Shown piece by piece: positions 32,112 to 38,327 of a stretch of DNA of 38,327 nucleotides; the first letter of the stretch is position 1, and each line of letters starts with the position of its first letter. A model generated the notes under the pieces. That model had not been told where the DNA came from, ran no database searches, and saw only the letters and a program-made list of their open reading frames with translations. Source of the stretch: Wohlfahrtiimonas larvae_A (GTDB lineage Bacteria > Pseudomonadota > Gammaproteobacteria > Cardiobacteriales > Wohlfahrtiimonadaceae); assembly GCA_040394195.1 (NCBI GenBank), contig JBEBSR010000023.1, positions 1 through 38,327 of the forward strand. Reading direction: 5' to 3'. Both the position numbers and the translations under genes were made by a program.

Positions 32112-32933
32112 ATGAAAAAAATCTTATTATTACTTTCCTCACTATTTTTTATCACTGCTTGTTCAGATGATTCTGCTACTCAAGCCAATAGCACAACACC
32201 ACAAAAAACGATTCGTATTATTTCCTCTCCTGGGGATTTTGCAGATATGATTCGCAACTACATTGGCCCTGAGTTGCAAAAGCGCGGTTATCAATATGAT
32301 CTCAAAGAAAGTACCAATGGTATCCTACCTAATCAAAGTGTTGTGGATGGTTCTGCTGACTTAAACCTATTCCAACATAAACCTTATTTAGATGAATACA
32401 ATGCTCAAGCTAAAACCACTTTATATCCACTAGTGCAAGTGCCAACTGCACCTTTAGCAATTTATAAAGCGAAAGCACAATCTTTAGATGATGTAAAAGC
32501 TGGTAGTAAAATTGCCATTCCATCCAATGTGACGAATTTTGCTCGTGGCTTAAGAATCTTGGAGTCCTTAGGTTGGATTCAATTAGATCCTAATGCTGAT
32601 CCAATCATTGTGAGTGAAAAAGATATCATAGCTAATCCTCAGAACGTAGAAATACTAGCCATTGATGCACCACAAGTTGTGCGAGCACGTAGCGACGTGG
32701 AATATGCCATCATCAACGGTAATTTCGCACAGGATGCCAATATTCCCAATAGCGACATCCTAAAAACAGAACCAGGAAAACTATTTGTGAATTGGATTGT
32801 TATTGCAGAACAAAATAAAGATGCGGATTGGGCAAAAGCAATCATTAAGATTGTGAATAGCCAAGGCTACAAAGATTATGTGAAGCAAAACTTCCCTGCT
32901 TTTTATAATCTGCCACCTGCTTGGGAAAATTGA
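32112..32933 (+). CDS. metQ: MetQ/NlpA-family methionine-binding lipoprotein
   Basis: 273 aa. Lipoprotein signal MKKILLLLSSLFFITACS (Cys17). The NlpA family pattern follows: IRIISSPGDFADMIRNYIGP, a GILPNQSVVDGSADLNLFQHKPYLDEYN block, VPTAPLAIYKAK, IAIPSNVTNFARGL and ending KDYVKQNFPAFYNLPP. MetQ delivers D- or L-methionine to the MetNI ABC transporter. No metN or metI is present here, so this one is an orphan that must use a distant transporter or bind another ligand. 24 bp after the oxygenase; same operon. Confidence 0.88.
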   Translation: MKKILLLLSSLFFITACSDDSATQANSTTPQKTIRIISSPGDFADMIRNYIGPELQKRGYQYDLKESTNGILPNQSVVDGSADLNLFQHKPYLDEYNAQAKTTLYPLVQVPTAPLAIYKAKAQSLDDVKAGSKIAIPSNVTNFARGLRILESLGWIQLDPNADPIIVSEKDIIANPQNVEILAIDAPQVVRARSDVEYAIINGNFAQDANIPNSDILKTEPGKLFVNWIVIAEQNKDADWAKAIIKIVNSQGYKDYVKQNFPAFYNLPPAWEN

Positions 32934-32972
32934 TTATCATAAGTGATATTTCAAAATTCTTAGGAGCATTCC

Positions 32973-33632
32973 ATGGCATATATTCAAGTGAATGGCATTC
33001 AGCTTTTTTACACTCAAGAAGGTCGAGGTGAGCCTTTAATCTTTCTACATGGCAATGGTGAAGATCATCATACATTTGATCCTCTCATCGCTAAACTTGC
33101 TGATCATTTCACTTGTTATGCCATTGATAGCCGAAATCATGGGCAAAGCGAGATGACAGATCAATTCCATTATCAAACGATGATGGATGATCTCTATTCT
33201 TTTATCACAACAATGCAATTTAACAAGGTAAATATCATTGGCTTTAGCGATGGATCTATCGTTACAATATTATTGGCAATGCAATATCCTAAATTAGTGT
33301 ACAAAGCGATATTATTGGGGCCAAATCTAAAGCCAAGTGATTTTAAAGATGCTTGTACTCGCTATGTGGAACGATTATACAAAAATGATCCCAATCCTTT
33401 ATATAAAATGATGTTGGATGAGCCAAATATTGAGGCAGATGATCTCCAAAAGATTCAAACAAAAGTTTTAATTATTGGTGGAAAAAATGATCTCTATAAA
33501 GCAGGAACTTTTGAAAAAATTCACGAAAACATTCAAAAATCTAACTTATTGATATTAGAAAATCATGATCATAGTAGCTATATATTTCAAAATGATATGC
33601 TATACGCTGAAGTTGTAAATTTTCTTCAATAA
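32973..33632 (+). CDS. Small alpha/beta hydrolase
   Basis: 219 aa, no signal peptide. HGNGEDHHTFDP (oxyanion), nucleophile elbow GFSDGS (near residue 92), the acid in IGGKNDLY (near residue 170), and His in ENHDHSSY (near residue 199). This is a complete catalytic triad. The family covers esterases, C-C hydrolases and lactonases. SD AGGAG lies 6 nt before the ATG. It is the likely last gene of the oxygenase-metQ unit (39 bp gap). Confidence 0.8.
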   Translation: MAYIQVNGIQLFYTQEGRGEPLIFLHGNGEDHHTFDPLIAKLADHFTCYAIDSRNHGQSEMTDQFHYQTMMDDLYSFITTMQFNKVNIIGFSDGSIVTILLAMQYPKLVYKAILLGPNLKPSDFKDACTRYVERLYKNDPNPLYKMMLDEPNIEADDLQKIQTKVLIIGGKNDLYKAGTFEKIHENIQKSNLLILENHDHSSYIFQNDMLYAEVVNFLQ

Positions 33633-33671
33633 ATATTTTTCATAGCATCTTCCACTTCTCAAGAAATGGAC

Positions 33672-33717
33672 TATAATTGTTTTGAGAATTGATTTATGTC
33701 TAAAAAAAGGGCATGAT
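33672..33717 (+). promoter_or_regulatory. Promoter region of the Lpp-like gene
   Basis: Two candidates: a perfect TATAAT at 33672-33677 with a weak -35, and TTGATT (33689-33694)-N17-CATGAT (33712-33717). I cannot choose between them. Confidence 0.35.
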
Positions 33718-33759
33718 ATAGAAGTCAATTTGTGACCTAACTTACTAAGGAGTTATACA

Positions 33760-33939
33760 ATGAAAGGTTTATTAAAAGTAACTGGTTTAATCGCTTTAGG
33801 TTTAGTAGCAACAGGCTGCGCAACAAATGCACAAAAAACTGCTGATGAAGCATTAGTAACTGCAAATGAAGCAAAAAGCATTGCTTTAAACACACAAGCA
33901 CAATTCGATCGTTATTTCTCTAAAACTCGTTACAAATAA
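33760..33939 (+). CDS. Lpp/OprI-like murein lipoprotein
   Basis: 59 aa, found by direct translation. MKGLLKVTGLIALGLVATGC has a lipobox (VATGC, Cys20), then about 35 residues of Ala/Glu/Lys-rich helix with heptad hydrophobics (ADEALVTANEAKSIAL), ending RYFSKTRYK. The final Arg-Tyr-Lys matches Braun-lipoprotein C-termini, whose Lys is joined to peptidoglycan by L,D-transpeptidases. SD AAGGAG lies ~8 nt upstream, and a strong terminator follows, as expected for a highly expressed monocistronic gene. The YafK-like enzyme at 1408 could release it. Confidence 0.85.
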   Translation: MKGLLKVTGLIALGLVATGCATNAQKTADEALVTANEAKSIALNTQAQFDRYFSKTRYK

Positions 33940-33968
33940 TTGAGTTTTAGCAGTAACACCAAATATTC

Positions 33969-33994
33969 AAAAGCCTCTTTTCAGAGGCTTTTTT
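33969..33994. terminator. Bidirectional terminator between lpp-like gene and gpsA
   Basis: Stem AAAAGCCTCT / AGAGGCTTTT, loop TTTC, with six T on the plus strand. It lies between the convergent genes, touching the gpsA stop. Confidence 0.88.
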
Positions 33995-33995
33995 C

Positions 33996-34976
33996 TTATT
34001 CACTTTTAGCAGAACGCTCCAATAAATTGATCATAGCAACTTTTGGATCTAAATTCTCTGTCAAAATTTTATAAACCTCTGCCACAATTGGCAGCTCAAT
34101 GCCTTGTTTTTCACCTAATGCTTTCATATTGACCACATTGTTTGCACCTTCCACCACTTGGAAAACCTTCTCAAAAGCTTCTGCTTTCGTTAAGCCTTCG
34201 CCAATGAATTTACCAAAGCGATAGTTACGAGATTCTGTACTTGTTGCTGTTAAAGTTAAGTCACCAACGCCAGCCAAACCTAGAAATGTTTCTAATGATG
34301 CCCCTAATGAAACACCCAAACGCGTCATTTCAGCTAAACCACGCGTAATTAAAGCTGCACGCGCATTGAAGCCAAAACCTAAACCCTCTGAAATACCTGC
34401 TGCAATTGCAATTACATTTTTATATGTGCCTGCCAACTGAACACCAATAGGATCAGAATTCAAATATACACGCATGTGATGGTGATGAAACAATGGTAAA
34501 AAACTTTTAGCATCACGCTCATTTTTAGAAGCAATTGTAATTGCTGTTGGCAAATGGCGAGCGACTTCAAATGCAAAGCTTGGGCCAGATAATACAGCTT
34601 GTACAGGTGAATCAAACATTTCATCAATCATTTCTGAAAAGAAGCGATTGCTGTCATGCTCCAAACCTTTCGTTGCATTAATAAATGATAAGCCTTTTTT
34701 TCCGAAAGATTTAATCTGTTTCAAGATATCCAATAAAGCAAAAGATGGTACTACAAATACTAATTGATCACATTTATCTACCAACTCTTCTAAAGAATTT
34801 GTTGCAATAATATTCTCTGGATATTGTACATTAGGTAAATATCTTGGGTTATAGCGAGTTTCTTGGATAGTTTGAATATCATCCTGATTATGCCCCCATA
34901 ACATTACATTTTCTATACGAGCAATGTGAATGGCTAATGCACTACCCCATGAACCACTACCTAGAACTCCAATCAT
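33996..34976 (-). CDS. gpsA: Glycerol-3-phosphate dehydrogenase [NAD(P)+] GpsA
   Basis: 326 aa. N-terminal NAD-binding motif GVLGSGSWGSALA, LPNVQYPENI, SGPSFAFEVA (near residue 137), and the catalytic Lys in LAGTYKNVIAIAAG (near residue 190), followed by NARAALITRGLAEM and GLAGVGDLTLTATS. It makes sn-glycerol 3-phosphate for phospholipids, which feeds cardiolipin made by the cls product. SD AAGGGGG precedes the start. Terminator shared with the lpp-like gene. Confidence 0.95.
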   Translation of the reverse strand: MIGVLGSGSWGSALAIHIARIENVMLWGHNQDDIQTIQETRYNPRYLPNVQYPENIIATNSLEELVDKCDQLVFVVPSFALLDILKQIKSFGKKGLSFINATKGLEHDSNRFFSEMIDEMFDSPVQAVLSGPSFAFEVARHLPTAITIASKNERDAKSFLPLFHHHHMRVYLNSDPIGVQLAGTYKNVIAIAAGISEGLGFGFNARAALITRGLAEMTRLGVSLGASLETFLGLAGVGDLTLTATSTESRNYRFGKFIGEGLTKAEAFEKVFQVVEGANNVVNMKALGEKQGIELPIVAEVYKILTENLDPKVAMINLLERSAKSE

Positions 34977-35000
34977 TTATCCCCCTTAAATTTCAGGCAA

Positions 35001-35023
35001 AAATAAAGCCCGCTATGCGGGCT
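35001..35023 (-). terminator. Terminator of the porin gene
   Basis: Stem AGCCCGC / GCGGGCT, loop ATA, then TTTATTTTT on the minus strand, 38 bp after the porin stop. Confidence 0.85.
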
Positions 35024-35060
35024 CTATATTACACAAATCTATACTCTGATAAAAGTCAGA

Positions 35061-36206
35061 TTAGAAATCGTGACGGATACCAACTGAGATTGCATCACGG
35101 TCAGCTTTGTACTGAGCTGCTGTATTTTTATTGAACTTACGGTTTTCTTTACCGTACTCAACCCATACTTTAGTACGAGTAGACAATTTTTGTTCAAAAC
35201 CTAAAGCCCATACAGTCATAGTATCTTTAGTAGTACCGCCTTGCTTGTACTTAACTTCTGCTTGACCTACTGTTGCACGTACTGTACTGAAGTAATCAGG
35301 ACCGAATGAGAAGTGACCACCTAAGTCCCAACCAGTTGAAGTTACTTTGTTACCACCATTTTTCTGACCACGTTCACCAGCACCGAAGTCTGCGTTCACG
35401 CCGAATTGTTCGTTAGCAAAACCAACGTTCAAACCATATACGTTAGCACGTTTAAAATCTTCTTTAAGATCCGCACCTAAGTAAGCTGCCTTAGCATAGA
35501 AACCTGATTCGTGTTCATAGTTCAAGCCAACAGTATACATGTCGAAACCTTTGCTTGAGTTATTTGTTGCATTATATGCTGCGCCACCCATCAAACCTTC
35601 TTCTGGTGCTTCAGCAATACCTGCTACTACAAAGTTGAAACCAGAGAATGAAGGAGAAACGTAAGCAATAGAGTTACCTACGCGAGTTGGCATAGAACCA
35701 AATGTTGGGTTACCTTTTGAATCTGTAACACGGTTAGTAGTTGCTGCTGACAATACAGAACCTGTTGCATAACGCAATGCAGATACTGAACCTAAATCAC
35801 CATTGAACTGATCAGCTTCTGTGTCAGCATTCAAAGATTCAGTGAATGGGTTGTTTTGACGACCCAAAGCGATTGTACCCCAATCACCTTGAACACCAAT
35901 CCATGCTAAACGTAATTCGTTATCAAAACCTTTACCACCGTTCATGCCATCAAAACCAAATTCTACTTGGTAAAGAACTTTAGTAGCGTTACCTAAATCT
36001 TCAGAACCTTTCAAACCAACACGTGAACCGTAGTCAGCCATTTCCAAACCACGTTTTTGTGGAGCTGCTTTAGTTTGATCTTTACCATAATGGTTTTTAC
36101 CAACTTCAGCACCCAAACGGATAGAACCGTATAATACTGTTTCAGCTGATGCTGCTGTGAACGCCATTGCGCCCGCTAATGCTACTACAACTAAGCTCTT
36201 TTTCAT
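35061..36206 (-). CDS. General diffusion porin (Gram-negative trimeric type)
   Basis: 381 aa. Signal peptide MKKSLVVVALAGAMAFTAASA, then ETVLYGSIRLGAEVG, the standard porin N-terminal strand. LKGSEDLGNATKVLYQVEFG and GTIALGRQNNPF are the constriction-region blocks of Neisseria/Burkholderia-type 16-strand porins. Alternating beta strands continue to the C-terminal ISVGIRHDF, whose terminal Phe is the BAM recognition residue. It forms outer-membrane channels for small solutes. SD GGAG lies 8 nt upstream. Codon usage looks biased, suggesting high expression. Confidence 0.93.
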   Translation of the reverse strand: MKKSLVVVALAGAMAFTAASAETVLYGSIRLGAEVGKNHYGKDQTKAAPQKRGLEMADYGSRVGLKGSEDLGNATKVLYQVEFGFDGMNGGKGFDNELRLAWIGVQGDWGTIALGRQNNPFTESLNADTEADQFNGDLGSVSALRYATGSVLSAATTNRVTDSKGNPTFGSMPTRVGNSIAYVSPSFSGFNFVVAGIAEAPEEGLMGGAAYNATNNSSKGFDMYTVGLNYEHESGFYAKAAYLGADLKEDFKRANVYGLNVGFANEQFGVNADFGAGERGQKNGGNKVTSTGWDLGGHFSFGPDYFSTVRATVGQAEVKYKQGGTTKDTMTVWALGFEQKLSTRTKVWVEYGKENRKFNKNTAAQYKADRDAISVGIRHDF

Positions 36207-36416
36207 TTTGTAAGCTCCAAATTGATTAAAAATAAATTAGATAATGAGTTTCTGCTCATATTTATCCATGTGGCTAATTTAATACTATTTGTGACTTTAA
36301 TGCAACTTTTATTTTCATTTTTAATACATTTTATTGTATTAATATTCCAACAAAAAATAAAAATCACAAAATAATAATAATATTCAAACAGTTATAATGT
36401 TGTTTTTTTGATACAA
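36207..36416 (-). promoter_or_regulatory. AT-rich leader and promoter of the porin gene
   Basis: About 210 bp, extremely AT-rich. A possible promoter is TTGCAT (minus strand 36305-36300)-N17-TTAAAT, leaving ~70 nt of leader. A small hairpin AATACA-N6-TGTATT lies at 36323-36340. No ORF and no clear coaBC terminator were seen. Confidence 0.4.
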
Positions 36417-37619
36417 CTATTTTTCAACACCTAATTTTTTTATCACTAAATCGACAATTTTTTTCGCTTGATCTTGTTTTGTGGATCGAGAGAGCTCAAT
36501 TTTTTCATTATTTGTATCAATAATGACAATATTATTCTCGTTTTGACCAAAAACTTTGCCTTGAGAAACATCATTGGCACAAATCAAATCTAATTTCTTC
36601 GCATTGAGTTTTTTTGTTGCATATTCGATCACGTTTTGTGTTTCTGCAGCAAAGCCTACCACAAATGGCTTATTTGGCAGCTCTGCAACTGTAGCCAATA
36701 CATCAGGGTTTTTCACAAATGATAATGTTAAACCATCTTGATCATCTGTTTTCTTCATTTTTTCATCAGCTATATTAGCAACTCGGTAATCTGCAACAGC
36801 AGCAGCGCCCACAAACACAGTAGCACCATCTATATCAGCCAAAACTGCATCCAACATATTTTGTGCACTTTCTACTGGCACAATATTCATTAGCAACTTT
36901 GGCTTTGCCTCACATGGTCCGAGCACTAAAATAACATTCGCACCTTGCTCTGCAAATGCATCTGCTAAGCTACACGCCATTTTTCCACTAGAATGATTAC
37001 TAATATAACGTACTGGATCAATAGCTTCTCTCGTTGGCCCGCCCGTGATCACGACTTTTTTGCCTGATAAAGGTAAATCTCTTGGATTTAAATCAGCTAA
37101 AATACGATCATGGATTGCTTCAGGTTCTGCCATTCTACCTTCCCCAACTTCACCACAAGCTTGTTCGCCACTATCGGGATCAATCATTAGATAGAGATTG
37201 CTTGCTAATAATTTTTGCACATTGGCTTGTGTCATTGGGTTATCCCACATAAAACGATTCATGCTTGGTGCAATGTGCATCTTTTTAGGCGAAGCTAAAC
37301 ACATCGCGCTCACTAAATCATCTGCAATACCATTGGCTAATTTAGCTAACATGTTTGCACTGCAAGGTGCGATCACAATTGCATCTGCCCAACGAGATAA
37401 CTCAATATGCCCCATACCCATTTCATGAGCAGGGTCTAAGATATTATCCACCACAGCATTGCCTGATAGCGCTTGCATTGTCATTGGTGTAATAAATTCT
37501 TTAGCACTTTGCGTCATCACAACACGTACATCACAGCCTGATTTTTTAAATAGGCGCACCAACTGTGCAGATTTATAAGCTGCAATACTGCCAGTAATGG
37601 CAACCACAATCTTTTTCAT
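36417..37619 (-). CDS. coaBC: Bifunctional phosphopantothenoylcysteine decarboxylase/synthetase CoaBC
   Basis: 400 aa. CoaC flavoprotein domain 1-185: GSIAAYKS, the catalytic His in GHIELSRWAD, the substrate motif PSMNRFMWDNP and the Cys loop SAMCLASPKK. CoaB domain 190-400: VVITGGPTREAIDPVRYISN (near residue 190), SSGKMACSLADA and KKLNAKKLDLICANDVS (near residue 337). It ligates phosphopantothenate with cysteine and decarboxylates the product in CoA synthesis. It lies 9 bp after rng, so it is in the same operon. Confidence 0.95.
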   Translation of the reverse strand: MKKIVVAITGSIAAYKSAQLVRLFKKSGCDVRVVMTQSAKEFITPMTMQALSGNAVVDNILDPAHEMGMGHIELSRWADAIVIAPCSANMLAKLANGIADDLVSAMCLASPKKMHIAPSMNRFMWDNPMTQANVQKLLASNLYLMIDPDSGEQACGEVGEGRMAEPEAIHDRILADLNPRDLPLSGKKVVITGGPTREAIDPVRYISNHSSGKMACSLADAFAEQGANVILVLGPCEAKPKLLMNIVPVESAQNMLDAVLADIDGATVFVGAAAVADYRVANIADEKMKKTDDQDGLTLSFVKNPDVLATVAELPNKPFVVGFAAETQNVIEYATKKLNAKKLDLICANDVSQGKVFGQNENNIVIIDTNNEKIELSRSTKQDQAKKIVDLVIKKLGVEK

Positions 37620-37628
37620 AGCATCAAC

Positions 37629-38327
37629 CTACAATAAAATAATATCGAATTGCTCTATATTATATAGTGCTTCTGCTTGTAGTTTGATACTCAATTTTGC
37701 GAATGTCTGTAATTCCGCTAAATGATGCGCTTCTTCATCGAGCAATTGCTCGATCACATCAGAAGATGCCAAAATTAAAATGCTATTAATATTTGGATAT
37801 TGCTTGGCTTCACGCACAACTTCTCTAAAAATTTCATAGCAAATAGTTTCTTTAGTTTTAATATAACCTTTACCTTGGCACGTTGGGCATTTTTCACAGA
37901 GAATATGCTCCAAGCTTTCACGCGTGCGTTTGCGTGTCATTTCCACTAAGCCTAAGCTTGTTACATCGCTAATGGTTGTGCGTGCATTATCTTTAGATAA
38001 GTGTAACTGCAATTCATCCAAAACACTTTGTTGATGCTCTGGGTTAATCATATCGATGAAATCAATGATGATCATACCACCCAAATTACGTAAGCGTACT
38101 TGATGTGCGATCGCTTGTGCTGCTTCTAAATTCGTTTTAAAAATTGTTTCTTCTAAATTACGATGACCAACATAAGCACCAGTATTAACGTCAATCGTTG
38201 TCATCGCTTCTGTTTGTTCAATAATAATGTAACCACCAGATTTCAGTGCTACATGATTCGACAATGCCTTTTCAATCTCTTCTTCAATATTATAAAGATC
38301 AAAAATTGGGCGTGAACCTTTGTATAA
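37629..38327 (-). CDS. rng: Ribonuclease G, C-terminal part (5' end outside window)
   Basis: The frame is open to the right edge; 232 codons are visible of about 490. The visible part starts LYKGSRPIFDLYNIEEEIEK, then the RNase E/G catalytic core: MTTIDVNTGAYVGHRN and MIIIDFIDM (the two Mg-binding Asp) and the zinc-link Cys pair in CEKCPTCQGKG. It lacks the long disordered tail of RNase E, since the frame ends about 100 residues after the CPTC motif. It matures 16S rRNA 5' ends and decays some mRNAs. Confidence 0.94.
   Translation of the reverse strand, partial: LYKGSRPIFDLYNIEEEIEKALSNHVALKSGGYIIIEQTEAMTTIDVNTGAYVGHRNLEETIFKTNLEAAQAIAHQVRLRNLGGMIIIDFIDMINPEHQQSVLDELQLHLSKDNARTTISDVTSLGLVEMTRKRTRESLEHILCEKCPTCQGKGYIKTKETICYEIFREVVREAKQYPNINSILILASSDVIEQLLDEEAHHLAELQTFAKLSIKLQAEALYNIEQFDIILL

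Noticed and set aside
1..38327. CRISPR arrays, insertion sequences or prophage genes
   Set aside because: No regularly spaced repeats, transposase motifs, integrase or phage structural proteins were seen on either strand.

Overview
The window is AT-rich (roughly 37-38% GC by eye) Gram-negative chromosomal DNA. Lipobox proteins, a trimeric-type porin, an Lpp-like lipoprotein, HemG, RNase G and strong similarity of several products to E. coli proteins (YcaC, CynR, HemG) point to a gammaproteobacterium. The porin type and low GC would suit a Cardiobacteriales-like lineage (Ignatzschineria/Wohlfahrtiimonas relatives), but that is a guess.

Layout. 1-2900: a Bcr/CflA-type drug exporter (cut by the window edge) with a TetR-like operator, a tRNA-Ser(GGA) with its own promoter and terminator, a YafK-type L,D-transpeptidase lipoprotein and an inositol-monophosphatase-family enzyme. 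3000-7150: a cytosolic PhnD-like protein, an unknown membrane protein coupled to the nicotinamide riboside transporter PnuC, a secreted lipase-like hydrolase and HemG. 7200-17500: two complete class I ribonucleotide reductases on the minus strand. One is nrdB-nrdA order with a short, ATP-cone-less alpha subunit and a near-consensus Fur box over its promoter. The other is a conventional ATP-cone nrdA-nrdB pair. Between them lie two paralogous small membrane proteins, an HsaA-like flavin monooxygenase, and a two-gene module: an 82-aa protein overlapping an ABC-ATPase/TOPRIM (OLD-like) protein. That module has the look of an acquired defence or conflict system inserted just after the nrdAB terminator.

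17900-24600: an unknown membrane protein behind a palindromic operator, YcaC, and an operon of transporter plus two CodA-family amidohydrolases (one Tat-exported, one lacking catalytic Glu and Asp) divergent from a CynR-like regulator. This recalls the E. coli codBA-cynR neighbourhood but has no cyanase. 24560-28900: SemiSWEET plus cardiolipin synthase, divergent from an NMNAT-only NadR-type enzyme, then threonine ammonia-lyase IlvA with a GyrI-like protein. 29060-33950: an ABC exporter; a 2-oxoglutarate/Fe(II)-type oxygenase, MetQ and an alpha/beta hydrolase behind a ~150-nt leader that can fold into a three-way junction; then a 59-residue Lpp-like lipoprotein. 33996-38327: gpsA, porin, coaBC and the 3' part of rng, all on the minus strand.

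Three themes stand out: iron-dependent switching between two RNRs, NAD precursor salvage split over PnuC and a lone NMNAT, and catabolism of a cyclic amide/amine compound (transporter, amidohydrolases, possibly YcaC). The OLD-like pair, the inactive-looking amidohydrolase and the structured leader are the best candidates for something undescribed.
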